Position numbers and translations under genes: made by a program
In this document: piece after piece, positions 15,262 to 22,544 of the stretch
Numbering within the stretch: the first letter of the stretch is position 1
Layout of the letters: the number at the start of each line of letters is the position of its first letter
The notes under the pieces: generated by a model
Databases searched by the model: none
Seen by the model: the letters and a program-made list of their open reading frames with translations, nothing else
Told to the model about the DNA's origin: nothing
Source of the DNA: Clostridia bacterium
GTDB lineage: Bacteria > Bacillota_A > Clostridia > Oscillospirales > QAKW01
NCBI GenBank assembly: GCA_017396865.1
Contig: JAFQKO010000089.1
Span: 1-23,350 of the forward strand
DNA: 23,350 bases
Direction: 5' to 3'

Positions 15262-17052
15262 ATGACACGCACATATAAACGAACCGCCCAAATCCTCATG
15301 GGCGCGATCCCGCTTGCCTTGATCGGCTTTATTACCTTTACCGCCGTATACAGCGCCGATGACTTCAGCTACTCCACCTATTTCGACGGCGGGCTTTCCG
15401 AATACCTTGCCCGCATGCTTGAGCACTATCGCACCATGAACGGTCGGGTGGTCGTTCACGTTGTTGCCCATATCGTATTATTTTTGGGCAATTTCGCCTT
15501 TGCCGCCTGCGGCATGCTGGCCTGCTTTTCCATCCCTTGGTTCTGCGCGCGCAGTAACGGCCGTTCCAAAGCCGCCGCTTTTTGGGGCGTTGGGATCTTT
15601 TGCCTGGGGCTGATGGCTGCCCCGCCCTCTGTTTTGCGGGAGAGCCTGCTTTGGCTTTCCGCCTTTTGCAATTATGCGCTCCCCACCGCCATGCTCTGCC
15701 TGCTGCTCTTTTTTTCCAACCGTCTGTACGGGCGGGAAAAAACGCCGATCCTGCCATTTGCGCTGTTAGGCGTTTACGGTTTTTTGTGCGGTGCCACCAC
15801 CGAGCAGAGCGGCCCGCTTGCCATTCTTCTGCTGCTCTTCTTTGCCGCCAAGGCCGTTCCGCACAATAAAAAATCAATTCTTCCTTTTTTGCTTTGCGCA
15901 ATCACGGCCGCCCTCGGCACCGCAACGATCTTCGCCTCCCCCGCCACCGCAACCCGAACCGCAATTGAAACCGGAAACGGCGGATCGGGGATTACCCTCG
16001 ATGCGATCGCCGCCTCCTTTTCCCAATTTCGCACCTTGGTCGACGACACGCCGTTTTTTGCAATTCTTTCCGTTGCGTTGCTCGCCGTCGGCGGCTTTAA
16101 GTCGGGTTCAAAATGCAAGCACCCGCGCCTTGCCCTTCTGTTTTTACTGCCTGCGGCGGTCGCGATGGCCGTTCCCTTTACCGACGGACTCTTGGCAGAC
16201 GCTTGCTTGGGGCTTTCGCTGCTCGGCATCATTGCTTTGGCCGTTTTTCTTCTGCTTTACCGCGAAACCAACGTCGGGCTGCTTCTGCTGCTCGGCATCG
16301 GCTCTCTGCTGATCGTTTTGCCCACCGACAGCGTCGGCGGGCGCACCCTTCTCCCGCTGATCCTCTATTTCCTTGCGGCGATCACGCTGCTTCTTTGCGA
16401 CCTGACCGAATCATGCCGTGCGGCTGTCCCGCTCAGCCTATGGACGGCGATCCTTGCGTTCGCCATGATTGCCATTCTTCCGCTTATTCGCGGCTGCTTC
16501 ATCAATTTTACCGTTGAACAGCGAAATCTTGCCCATGCTCGCGAGGCGAAGGAAAGCGGCGTACTGTATTACTGCGTTGATTATGATCTGAACTATACCC
16601 ATTCCAAGCCCTATACCTACGATTATTGCCTGAAAACCTACTACGGCTCGGTCGGGCTTACGGAGGACGAGGTGGCGTTTTATTGCTACAGCGATCGACA
16701 TCCGACGCTCTACGCCGAGGAACGGCGTGTTTCCCTGCCGCTGCTTCAAAACGAAGCGGGCGAACGCCTTTATCCGCTCCGAAAGTTTTATGAAACGCTC
16801 GGGGCCATCCTGGAATGGAACCAAGCCACCCAATCCTGCATCGTTCACTACGGAGCACGCTGCTTTGAAATCATCTACCTCTCCGCCACCGAGGTGCAGG
16901 TCAACTGGACCGATTCCGACGGGCAGCCCCAAAGCCTGCGCGCCGCTCGGTTCTGCGATACCCCCACCTACGTAGGAGAAGCGGTAATCACCGAGCCGTT
17001 TGGGCTGAGTATCACCGAAACGGACGACAACAAGCTGATCGTAACCCCCTAA
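15262..17052 (+). CDS. DUF6056-type membrane protein (probable GT-C glycosyltransferase) with C-terminal copper-amine-oxidase-N-like domain
   Basis: The 596-residue protein has about a dozen membrane segments (roughly residues 10-430). Right after the first comes SADDFSYSTYF with Asp33-Asp34, followed by NGRVVVHVVAH and later CGATTEQSGP. Early acidic residues in the first outer loop plus an NGR segment are typical of GT-C transferases, which move sugars from polyprenyl-phosphate donors outside the cell. Then comes a periplasmic-side segment (EQRNLAHAREAKESGVLYYC). A soluble tail contains LYPLRKFYETLGAILEWN (about residues 508-525), the VPLRxxxExLGxxVxW pattern of copper amine oxidase N-terminal-like (CuAO-N) domains, which are usually wall or polymer-binding modules. 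A paralog lies two genes downstream. The family name is from memory; donor and acceptor are unknown. Confidence 0.8.
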   Translation: MTRTYKRTAQILMGAIPLALIGFITFTAVYSADDFSYSTYFDGGLSEYLARMLEHYRTMNGRVVVHVVAHIVLFLGNFAFAACGMLACFSIPWFCARSNGRSKAAAFWGVGIFCLGLMAAPPSVLRESLLWLSAFCNYALPTAMLCLLLFFSNRLYGREKTPILPFALLGVYGFLCGATTEQSGPLAILLLLFFAAKAVPHNKKSILPFLLCAITAALGTATIFASPATATRTAIETGNGGSGITLDAIAASFSQFRTLVDDTPFFAILSVALLAVGGFKSGSKCKHPRLALLFLLPAAVAMAVPFTDGLLADACLGLSLLGIIALAVFLLLYRETNVGLLLLLGIGSLLIVLPTDSVGGRTLLPLILYFLAAITLLLCDLTESCRAAVPLSLWTAILAFAMIAILPLIRGCFINFTVEQRNLAHAREAKESGVLYYCVDYDLNYTHSKPYTYDYCLKTYYGSVGLTEDEVAFYCYSDRHPTLYAEERRVSLPLLQNEAGERLYPLRKFYETLGAILEWNQATQSCIVHYGARCFEIIYLSATEVQVNWTDSDGQPQSLRAARFCDTPTYVGEAVITEPFGLSITETDDNKLIVTP

Positions 17053-17075
17053 AAAATAAAAAGGAGACCTTAACC

Positions 17076-17723
17076 ATGATTAAACTCATTGCATCCGACA
17101 TGGATGGAACACTGACCAATTCTGAAGCCATCATCTGCACGGTGGTCAATCAACTGCTGGCCCACTACGGGCAGCAGCCCCTCCCCCGCCCCACCATCAT
17201 CAAGCACGTGGGTTTCGGCGCCAAAAGCCTCATCCGCGGGGTGATGGAGGAGATCGGGCTTGAGGTGGATATCGACGAAGCCTTCCCTATCTATGACGAA
17301 CTCTATAAAAATGCCGACACCGCGCTGGTAGAGGTCTACGACGGCGTGAAGGAGACCCTTGCCGCCCTGCGGGCAGCGGGGATCCACACGGTAGTGCTCT
17401 CCAACCGCCCCCATCATCAGACGGTACGGATCATCAACGCGGTTTTGCCCGATGCCCTCGACGAGGTCTACGGCGAGCGGGAGGGCATCCCCTTGAAGCC
17501 CGATCCCACCGCCCTCAACATGATCATGGAGGCCAACGGCGTTACCCCCGATGAATGTCTTTATATGGGCGATATGCAGTTTGATATGAAGGTTGCCGTC
17601 AACGCCAAGGTGAAATCGGTAGGTTGCCTTTGGGGCTTTGGCGGCGAGGAGCAGGTCGGCTGCGCCGACTACGTCATCAGCCGCCCCGAGGAACTGCTGA
17701 AAATCGCAGGACTTTTACAATGA
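17076..17723 (+). CDS. HAD-superfamily phosphatase, phosphoglycolate-phosphatase-like
   Basis: The 215-residue protein has all four HAD motifs: DMDGT with Asp8 as nucleophile and Asp10 as acid/base, LSN with Ser109 (motif II), KPDP with Lys141 (motif III) and GDMQFD with Asp166/Asp170 (motif IV). The helical cap after motif I fits the Gph/PpaX subfamily, so it probably hydrolyses a small sugar or glycolate phosphate in the cytosol. An AAGGAG site precedes the start, which is 23 bases after the upstream DUF6056 gene. Its stop overlaps the start of the second DUF6056 gene as ATGA (17720-17723). It is therefore translated in the middle of a three-gene unit, which suggests a phosphorylated sugar or lipid-phosphate substrate tied to that pathway; this is inference. 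Confidence 0.87.
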   Translation: MIKLIASDMDGTLTNSEAIICTVVNQLLAHYGQQPLPRPTIIKHVGFGAKSLIRGVMEEIGLEVDIDEAFPIYDELYKNADTALVEVYDGVKETLAALRAAGIHTVVLSNRPHHQTVRIINAVLPDALDEVYGEREGIPLKPDPTALNMIMEANGVTPDECLYMGDMQFDMKVAVNAKVKSVGCLWGFGGEEQVGCADYVISRPEELLKIAGLLQ

Positions 17724-19525
17724 AGCAATCGATTCAAGCAATACGGAAGCATCCGCTTTTAATTCTGTCGGTCTTGCTCCCCCTCACCGTGATCGGTTTT
17801 CTGCTGCTGATCGCGGTTTACAGCGCAGACGATTTCAGCTATTCCACCTATTTCAACAACGGCCTCGGAGAATACGTCAAAAAAATGATCCGCCACTACG
17901 AGACAATGAACGGACGGGTCCTCGTGCACGTGGTGGCGCACCTGATTTTATATCTGGGCAACCTTGCCTTTGCCGCAATCGGGATGCTGCTGACCGTTCT
18001 TCTCCCTTGGTTTGCCGCACGCGGTGCGGGATTATCCAAAAAGTCCGCCCTTTACGGCGTGGGGCTGTTTGCCATCGGCGTTTTGGTCATTCCGCCGCAG
18101 ATCTCCAAGCAGGGCCTGCTTTGGTGCGCGGCGTTTTGCAATTATTTTCTGCCCACCACCATGCTTTGCGGTCTGCTTGCATGGCTCTTCCGATTACGCA
18201 GCAGGCAGACGGCGCCGATTTATCAGTACGCTCTGCTGATCGCCTACGCTTTTCTCTGCGGCGCAACGACCGAGCAAAGCGGCCTGCTGACTGCGGTTCT
18301 GCTGCTCTATTTTACCTTTACCGCCCCTTGGCATCGCAAAAAGCAGGCATTTCCCTTTGCAATTGCGGCGATCGCCGCATTGATCGGCGTTTGGTCGATC
18401 TTTGCCTCGCCCGCCACCGACGCCCGCCTCGCCCTTGAAACGGGCATCAACCAAGGCCTTATCGATCTCCCATCCCTCCACGAATCCTTTTGGTATATCA
18501 CGCAAACCTTTTATCAAACGCCCACCTTCTGCATCCTTCTCCTGATTTTCTTCGCCCTCGGCGGCATCAAGCTGTTTTTAACGCTGAATCACCGCCTTTG
18601 GGCGCTATGGACCGTCTTGCCCGCCTTAGGCACGCTGCTTTATCCCTTGATCGGAAAGGGTGATGCCGAGCTGTACTATGCGCTTTTGCTGATCGCAGCT
18701 TTTGCACTGGCGGTTCAGCTGCTGTTCTGCAAAGGAGAGGCGATCGGGCTTTTGGCTTTGCTCGCCGTCGGCTCAATGCTGGTCATGCTTCCGACCACCA
18801 GCACGGGCGGACGGGTACTGATGCCGCTCTTTCTGTATTTCATCACCGCAGACGTGCTGCTGATCGTCTCGCTTTCCGAGCGATACCGCCCGCTGCTGCG
18901 CGGCGGGATCTGGGCGGCCGCAGTCGGGCTGAGCCTGATCACCGTGATTCCGATGATAAGCGGCTGCCTTCACAACCACAAAATCGAGCAGCGCAACGCT
19001 GCCCACGCCGAAGAAGCGAAAAAGAGCGGCGTTCTTTATATCTGCTCGGAATACGACATGGCCTACACCCACACCAAGCCCATTGATGCCGTGTACTGCC
19101 TCAATGATTACCTGGATGCGCTCGGGCTGAAGCGGGAAACCACAGAAATCTATTTTTACGACAGTCAATCGTACCCCATTTATATAAACGGCGTACGCAC
19201 CACGTTCCCCGCCCTTCAAGCCGAGAACGGGGAGCTGCTCTATCCGCTTCGCTGTTTTTATGAAACGCTCGGTGCATCCGTTGAGTGGAACGGCTATAGC
19301 GCCACCGTCGACGTCACCTACGGAGAGCGAAGCTTTCAAATCCGCTACCTCTCACCGGACGAAGCATTGGTCATCCGAATTGATGCCGACGGACAGGAGC
19401 ACGCCGTTCACGTACCGCGCCTTTCGATTGCCGACAACAGCTATCTCGGCGAGGCGGCCTTTACCGAGCCCTTTGGCCTGAGCCTGAAGAAAACGGACGA
19501 AAAAACAATCTCCGTCCGTTCGTAA
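17720..19525 (+). CDS. Second DUF6056-type membrane protein, paralog of the gene at 15262
   Basis: The start at 17720 is used because translation couples to the HAD gene by ATGA and the product (601 residues) then aligns with its paralog from the first membrane segment. An upstream in-frame ATG at 17624 lies inside the HAD gene. Shared blocks include SADDFSYSTYF (Asp37-Asp38), NGRVLVHVVAH, CGATTEQSGL, FASPAT, an EQRNAAHAEEAKKSGVLYIC segment, and a CuAO-N-like tail with LYPLRCFYETLGASVEWN (about residues 510-527). The tail also has YINGVRT before it, closer to the usual CuAO-N start than in the first copy. The two copies differ widely in the membrane core but agree in the outer-loop motifs, which points to an old tandem duplication with conserved catalysis and possibly different substrates. 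Confidence 0.82.
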   Translation: MKQSIQAIRKHPLLILSVLLPLTVIGFLLLIAVYSADDFSYSTYFNNGLGEYVKKMIRHYETMNGRVLVHVVAHLILYLGNLAFAAIGMLLTVLLPWFAARGAGLSKKSALYGVGLFAIGVLVIPPQISKQGLLWCAAFCNYFLPTTMLCGLLAWLFRLRSRQTAPIYQYALLIAYAFLCGATTEQSGLLTAVLLLYFTFTAPWHRKKQAFPFAIAAIAALIGVWSIFASPATDARLALETGINQGLIDLPSLHESFWYITQTFYQTPTFCILLLIFFALGGIKLFLTLNHRLWALWTVLPALGTLLYPLIGKGDAELYYALLLIAAFALAVQLLFCKGEAIGLLALLAVGSMLVMLPTTSTGGRVLMPLFLYFITADVLLIVSLSERYRPLLRGGIWAAAVGLSLITVIPMISGCLHNHKIEQRNAAHAEEAKKSGVLYICSEYDMAYTHTKPIDAVYCLNDYLDALGLKRETTEIYFYDSQSYPIYINGVRTTFPALQAENGELLYPLRCFYETLGASVEWNGYSATVDVTYGERSFQIRYLSPDEALVIRIDADGQEHAVHVPRLSIADNSYLGEAAFTEPFGLSLKKTDEKTISVRS

Positions 19526-19532
19526 AAAACAC

Positions 19533-19561
19533 TTGCACAATCAATTAAAATGCAGTATGAT
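19533..19561 (+). promoter_or_regulatory. Promoter of thrH
   Basis: A -35 TTGCAC (19533-19538) and -10 TATGAT (19556-19561) have a 17-base spacer. The -35 begins 7 bases after the upstream stop codon, and the start codon lies 26 bases past the -10. Confidence 0.6.
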
Positions 19562-19587
19562 AATAAAAAACATAAAGGAGAAACGCT

Positions 19588-20187
19588 ATGAACATTGTAT
19601 GTTTAGATATGGAGGGCGTATTAGTCCCCGAGATTTGGATCGCATTCGCCGAAGCCACCGGTATTCCCGAGCTTAAGCGCACCACCCGTGATGAGCCCGA
19701 CTACGACAAGCTGATGGCCTACCGCCTCAACATCCTCAAGGAGCACGGCCTCGGCCTCAAGGAGATTCAGGCAACCATCGAGACCATCGATCCCCTGCCC
19801 GGCGCCAAGGAGTTTTTGGACGAGCTGCGCGCCACCACCCAGACCATCATCCTCAGCGACACCTTCGAGCAGTTTGCCGCTCCGCTGATGAAGAAGCTCG
19901 GAATGCCCACCATCTTCTGCAACACCCTGGAGGTGGCAGAGGACGGCACCATCACCGGCTACAAAATGCGGGTAGAAAAATCCAAGCTGACCACCGTGAA
20001 GGCTTTGCAATCCATCGGGTTTGATACCATTGCCGCAGGCGACAGCTTCAACGATCTGGGCATGATTCAGGCCAGCAAGGCGGGCTTCCTCTTCCGCAGC
20101 ACCGAGCAGATCAAAAAGGATTATCCCAACATCCCCGCCTTCGAGGAGTTCGACGATTTCCTTGCCGCCATCAAGGCCGCATTATAA
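19588..20187 (+). CDS. thrH: Phosphoserine phosphatase / homoserine phosphotransferase ThrH
   Basis: The 199-residue HAD protein has CLDMEGVLVPE with Asp7 and Glu9 (instead of the DxD of most HADs), LSDTFEQF with Ser90 (motif II), EKSK with Lys131, and AAGDSFNDLGMI with Asp152/Asp156. The DMEGVL start, the small cap and the length are diagnostic for ThrH, known from Pseudomonas. ThrH dephosphorylates phosphoserine to serine and can transfer the phosphate to homoserine, giving phosphohomoserine for threonine synthesis. It is cytosolic. A strong AAAGGAG precedes the start. A terminator follows and the next gene, a cysteine synthase, has its own promoter. The proximity suggests a serine-to-cysteine metabolic theme, but they are separate transcripts. 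Confidence 0.93.
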   Translation: MNIVCLDMEGVLVPEIWIAFAEATGIPELKRTTRDEPDYDKLMAYRLNILKEHGLGLKEIQATIETIDPLPGAKEFLDELRATTQTIILSDTFEQFAAPLMKKLGMPTIFCNTLEVAEDGTITGYKMRVEKSKLTTVKALQSIGFDTIAAGDSFNDLGMIQASKAGFLFRSTEQIKKDYPNIPAFEEFDDFLAAIKAAL

Positions 20188-20193
20188 TTTTCT

Positions 20194-20226
20194 AAAAAAA
20201 GTTTCCGCACAGCGGGAACTTTTTTT
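20194..20226 (+). terminator. Intrinsic terminator of thrH
   Basis: An 8-bp stem (20201-20208 with 20212-20219, one G-T pair) around an ACA loop extends through an A run and a T run (20220-20226). It begins 7 bases after the thrH stop. Confidence 0.9.
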
Positions 20227-20236
20227 AATGAAATTG

Positions 20237-20265
20237 TTGCAAAGACACGCTTTTTGCTTTATAAT
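20237..20265 (+). promoter_or_regulatory. Promoter of the cysteine synthase gene
   Basis: A -35 TTGCAA (20237-20242) and a perfect -10 TATAAT (20260-20265) are spaced by 17 bases, just past the thrH terminator and 35 bases before the start codon. Confidence 0.75.
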
Positions 20266-20300
20266 GTAATAGTTTGAATAAAACTGAAAGGTATTGAACG

Positions 20301-21227
20301 ATGATTTGCAATACGATTTTAGACGCGATGGGCAACACCCCCATCATCCGCCTGCAGCATATGGTTGAACCGGGCAGTGCGGAAATCTTAGTGAAATTTG
20401 AAGGACTGAACGTGGGCGGCTCCATCAAGACCCGCACCGCATACAATATGATCCGCGATGCCGAGGCCCGCGGTCTGATCCACAAGGATACCGTCATCGT
20501 GGAGCCCACCAGCGGCAATCAAGGCATCGGGCTGGCATTGGTCGGCGCGGTGCGGGGCTATCCCGTTAAGATCATCATGCCCGATTCGGTCAGCGAGGAA
20601 CGCAGAAAGCTGGTCAATCAGTACGGCGCAGAGGTCATTTTGGTGCATGATGCCGGCAACATCGGCGCCTGCATCGAGGAATGCCTCGCTTTGGCGCTGA
20701 GAATGAAGGCAGAAAACCCCAACGTTTTTGTGCCCCAGCAATTTGAAAATCCCGCCAACCCCGCCATTCAGCGGGAGCAGACCGCGGCCGAGATCTTAGA
20801 GCAGGTCAACGGCCCGATCCACGGCTTTTGCTCCGGCATCGGTACCGGCGGTACCATCACCGGGATCGGCGAGGCCTTAAAGGCGGAGAATCCCGACATG
20901 ACCATCTGGGCGGTAGAGCCTGAAAATGCGGCCATCCTTTCGGGCGGCTCCATCGGCACCCACCTGCAGATGGGCATCGGCGACGGAATCATCCCCGCCA
21001 TTTTAAATCAGAGCATCTACAACGACGTTTGCATCGTTAAGGACGAAGAAGCCCTGCAGACCTCCAAGGACTTAGCCGCCAAGGAGGGGATCCTCTGCGG
21101 CATCAGCAGCGGCACCAACGTGGCGGCAGCGCTGAAGCTGGCCAAGGTGCTGGGCGAGGGCAAAACAGTCGTTACCGTGCTGCCCGATACGGCGGAGCGC
21201 TACTTCTCCACCCCGCTTTTCGAATAA
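20301..21227 (+). CDS. cysK: Cysteine synthase family PLP enzyme (CysK-type)
   Basis: The 308-residue length and motifs fit O-acetylserine sulfhydrylases: MGNTPIIRL at residues 10-18, the PLP lysine in GGSIKTRTA (Lys43), the substrate loop EPTSGNQG (residues 68-75), QQFENPANP, the phosphate-binding GTGGT, and SSGTN near the C-terminus, whose Ser contacts the pyridine nitrogen. The enzyme would form cysteine from O-acetylserine (or phosphoserine) and sulfide in the cytosol. Two positions differ from typical CysK: the loop reads SGNQG rather than SGNTG, and the lysine is followed by TR rather than DR. These may define a Clostridia subfamily; O-phosphoserine or another amino acceptor is possible. 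No cysE is in the window. It is preceded by its own promoter and by AAAGG 10 bases before the start. Confidence 0.88.
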   Translation: MICNTILDAMGNTPIIRLQHMVEPGSAEILVKFEGLNVGGSIKTRTAYNMIRDAEARGLIHKDTVIVEPTSGNQGIGLALVGAVRGYPVKIIMPDSVSEERRKLVNQYGAEVILVHDAGNIGACIEECLALALRMKAENPNVFVPQQFENPANPAIQREQTAAEILEQVNGPIHGFCSGIGTGGTITGIGEALKAENPDMTIWAVEPENAAILSGGSIGTHLQMGIGDGIIPAILNQSIYNDVCIVKDEEALQTSKDLAAKEGILCGISSGTNVAAALKLAKVLGEGKTVVTVLPDTAERYFSTPLFE

Positions 21228-21243
21228 AAATCAGAAAAAAATA

Positions 21244-21272
21244 TTGATTTTACGCAAAAAATGCGATAAAAT
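21244..21272 (+). promoter_or_regulatory. Promoter of the CofE-like / guaA unit
   Basis: A -35 TTGATT (21244-21249) and -10 TAAAAT (21267-21272) have a 17-base spacer, 46 bases before the start codon. No terminator is visible between the cysK stop and this promoter, so some read-through from cysK is possible. Confidence 0.6.
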
Positions 21273-21318
21273 AAAGAGTGGTTAAATTATCTTTAGACCA
21301 AGAAGGGATCTGAAATTT

Positions 21319-22521
21319 ATGGAAACAAAAGAACGCAGAGTCGGTACTATCTCCCGCGGCATCCGCTGCCCCATCATTCGTGAGGGCGATGATCTTGCCG
21401 CCATCGTAACGGAAAGCGTTTTGGCAGCCGCCGAATCCGAAGGGTTCTCCCTGCGGGATCGGGACGTCATCTCAATGACCGAATCCATCGTGGCCAGAGC
21501 ACAGGGCAACTACGCCTCTGTTGATGCGATTGCCGAGGACGTGAAGAATAAGCTGGGCGGCGAGACCGTCGGCGTGATCTTCCCCATCCTCTCCCGCAAC
21601 CGCTTCGCCATCTGCCTGCGCGGTATCGCCAAGGGCGCTAAGAAGATCGTTTTGATGCTGAGCTACCCCTCCGACGAAGTAGGCAACAGTCTGGTCAGCC
21701 TCGATAAGATCGACGAGGCGGGCATCAACCCCTACAGCGACGTTCTGACCTTAGAGCGCTACCGTGAGTTGTTCGGCGAGAATAAGCATGAGTTTACCGG
21801 CGTTGACTACGTGGAATACTACAGCGAGCTGATCCGCTCCTGCGGCGCCGAAGTAGAGATCATCTTTGCCAACCAGGCAAAAGCGATCCTCGATTATGCC
21901 GACTGCATCATCAACTGCGATATTCATACCCGTGCCCGCACCAAGCGCATCCTGCTGGCAGGCGGCGCTAAAGTTGTTTGCGGACTGGACGATCTGATGA
22001 ACGCCCCCGTAAACGGCAGCGGCTGCAACGAAAAATACGGCCTGCTGGGCTCCAATAAATCCACCGAAGACATGGTCAAGCTTTTCCCCAGAGAGTGCAA
22101 GGATCTGGTGTTGGACGTTCAGAAGCGTATTCTGGAAGCCACCGGCAAGCACGTCGAGGTCATGGTCTACGGCGACGGCGCCTTCAAGGATCCTCAGGGC
22201 AAGATCTGGGAGCTGGCAGACCCCGTTGTCTCCCCCGCCTTCACCGACGGCCTGATCGGCACGCCCAACGAGCTGAAGCTGAAGTATCTGGCCGATAACG
22301 ACTTTAAGGATCTCTCCGGTGAAGAGCTGAAGAAGGCGATCTCCGAGTCCATCAAGGCCAAGGATGGCTCCAGCCTTGTGGGCAATATGGCCGCCCAAGG
22401 CACCACCCCCCGCCAACTGACCGACCTGATCGGCTCCCTTTGCGACCTGACCAGCGGCTCCGGTGATAAGGGTACCCCCGTTGTTTTGGTGCAGGGTTAT
22501 TTCGATAACTATACCACTTGA
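21319..22521 (+). CDS. CofE-like protein (coenzyme F420-0:L-glutamate ligase family)
   Basis: This 400-residue protein has features of the F420-0:gamma-glutamyl ligase family: a RGIRCPIIREGDDLAAIV opening (residues 13-30), DRDVISMTESIVARAQGNYA in the position of the family's SKxVSxAEGR segment, and central Asp-rich blocks such as NCDIHTRARTK and VMVYGDGAFKDP that could bind GTP and metal. CofE adds glutamate by a gamma-peptide bond to F420-0, but gut Clostridia generally are not known to make F420, and no other F420 gene is present here. A distinct gamma-glutamyl or other amide-bond ligase is therefore likely. It is longer than archaeal CofE (about 250 residues). An AGAAGGGAT site precedes the start. 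The GMP synthase gene follows after 23 bases, probably as one operon. Confidence 0.78.
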   Translation: METKERRVGTISRGIRCPIIREGDDLAAIVTESVLAAAESEGFSLRDRDVISMTESIVARAQGNYASVDAIAEDVKNKLGGETVGVIFPILSRNRFAICLRGIAKGAKKIVLMLSYPSDEVGNSLVSLDKIDEAGINPYSDVLTLERYRELFGENKHEFTGVDYVEYYSELIRSCGAEVEIIFANQAKAILDYADCIINCDIHTRARTKRILLAGGAKVVCGLDDLMNAPVNGSGCNEKYGLLGSNKSTEDMVKLFPRECKDLVLDVQKRILEATGKHVEVMVYGDGAFKDPQGKIWELADPVVSPAFTDGLIGTPNELKLKYLADNDFKDLSGEELKKAISESIKAKDGSSLVGNMAAQGTTPRQLTDLIGSLCDLTSGSGDKGTPVVLVQGYFDNYTT

Positions 22522-22544
22522 TTATAAAATAGGAGGATAAAACA

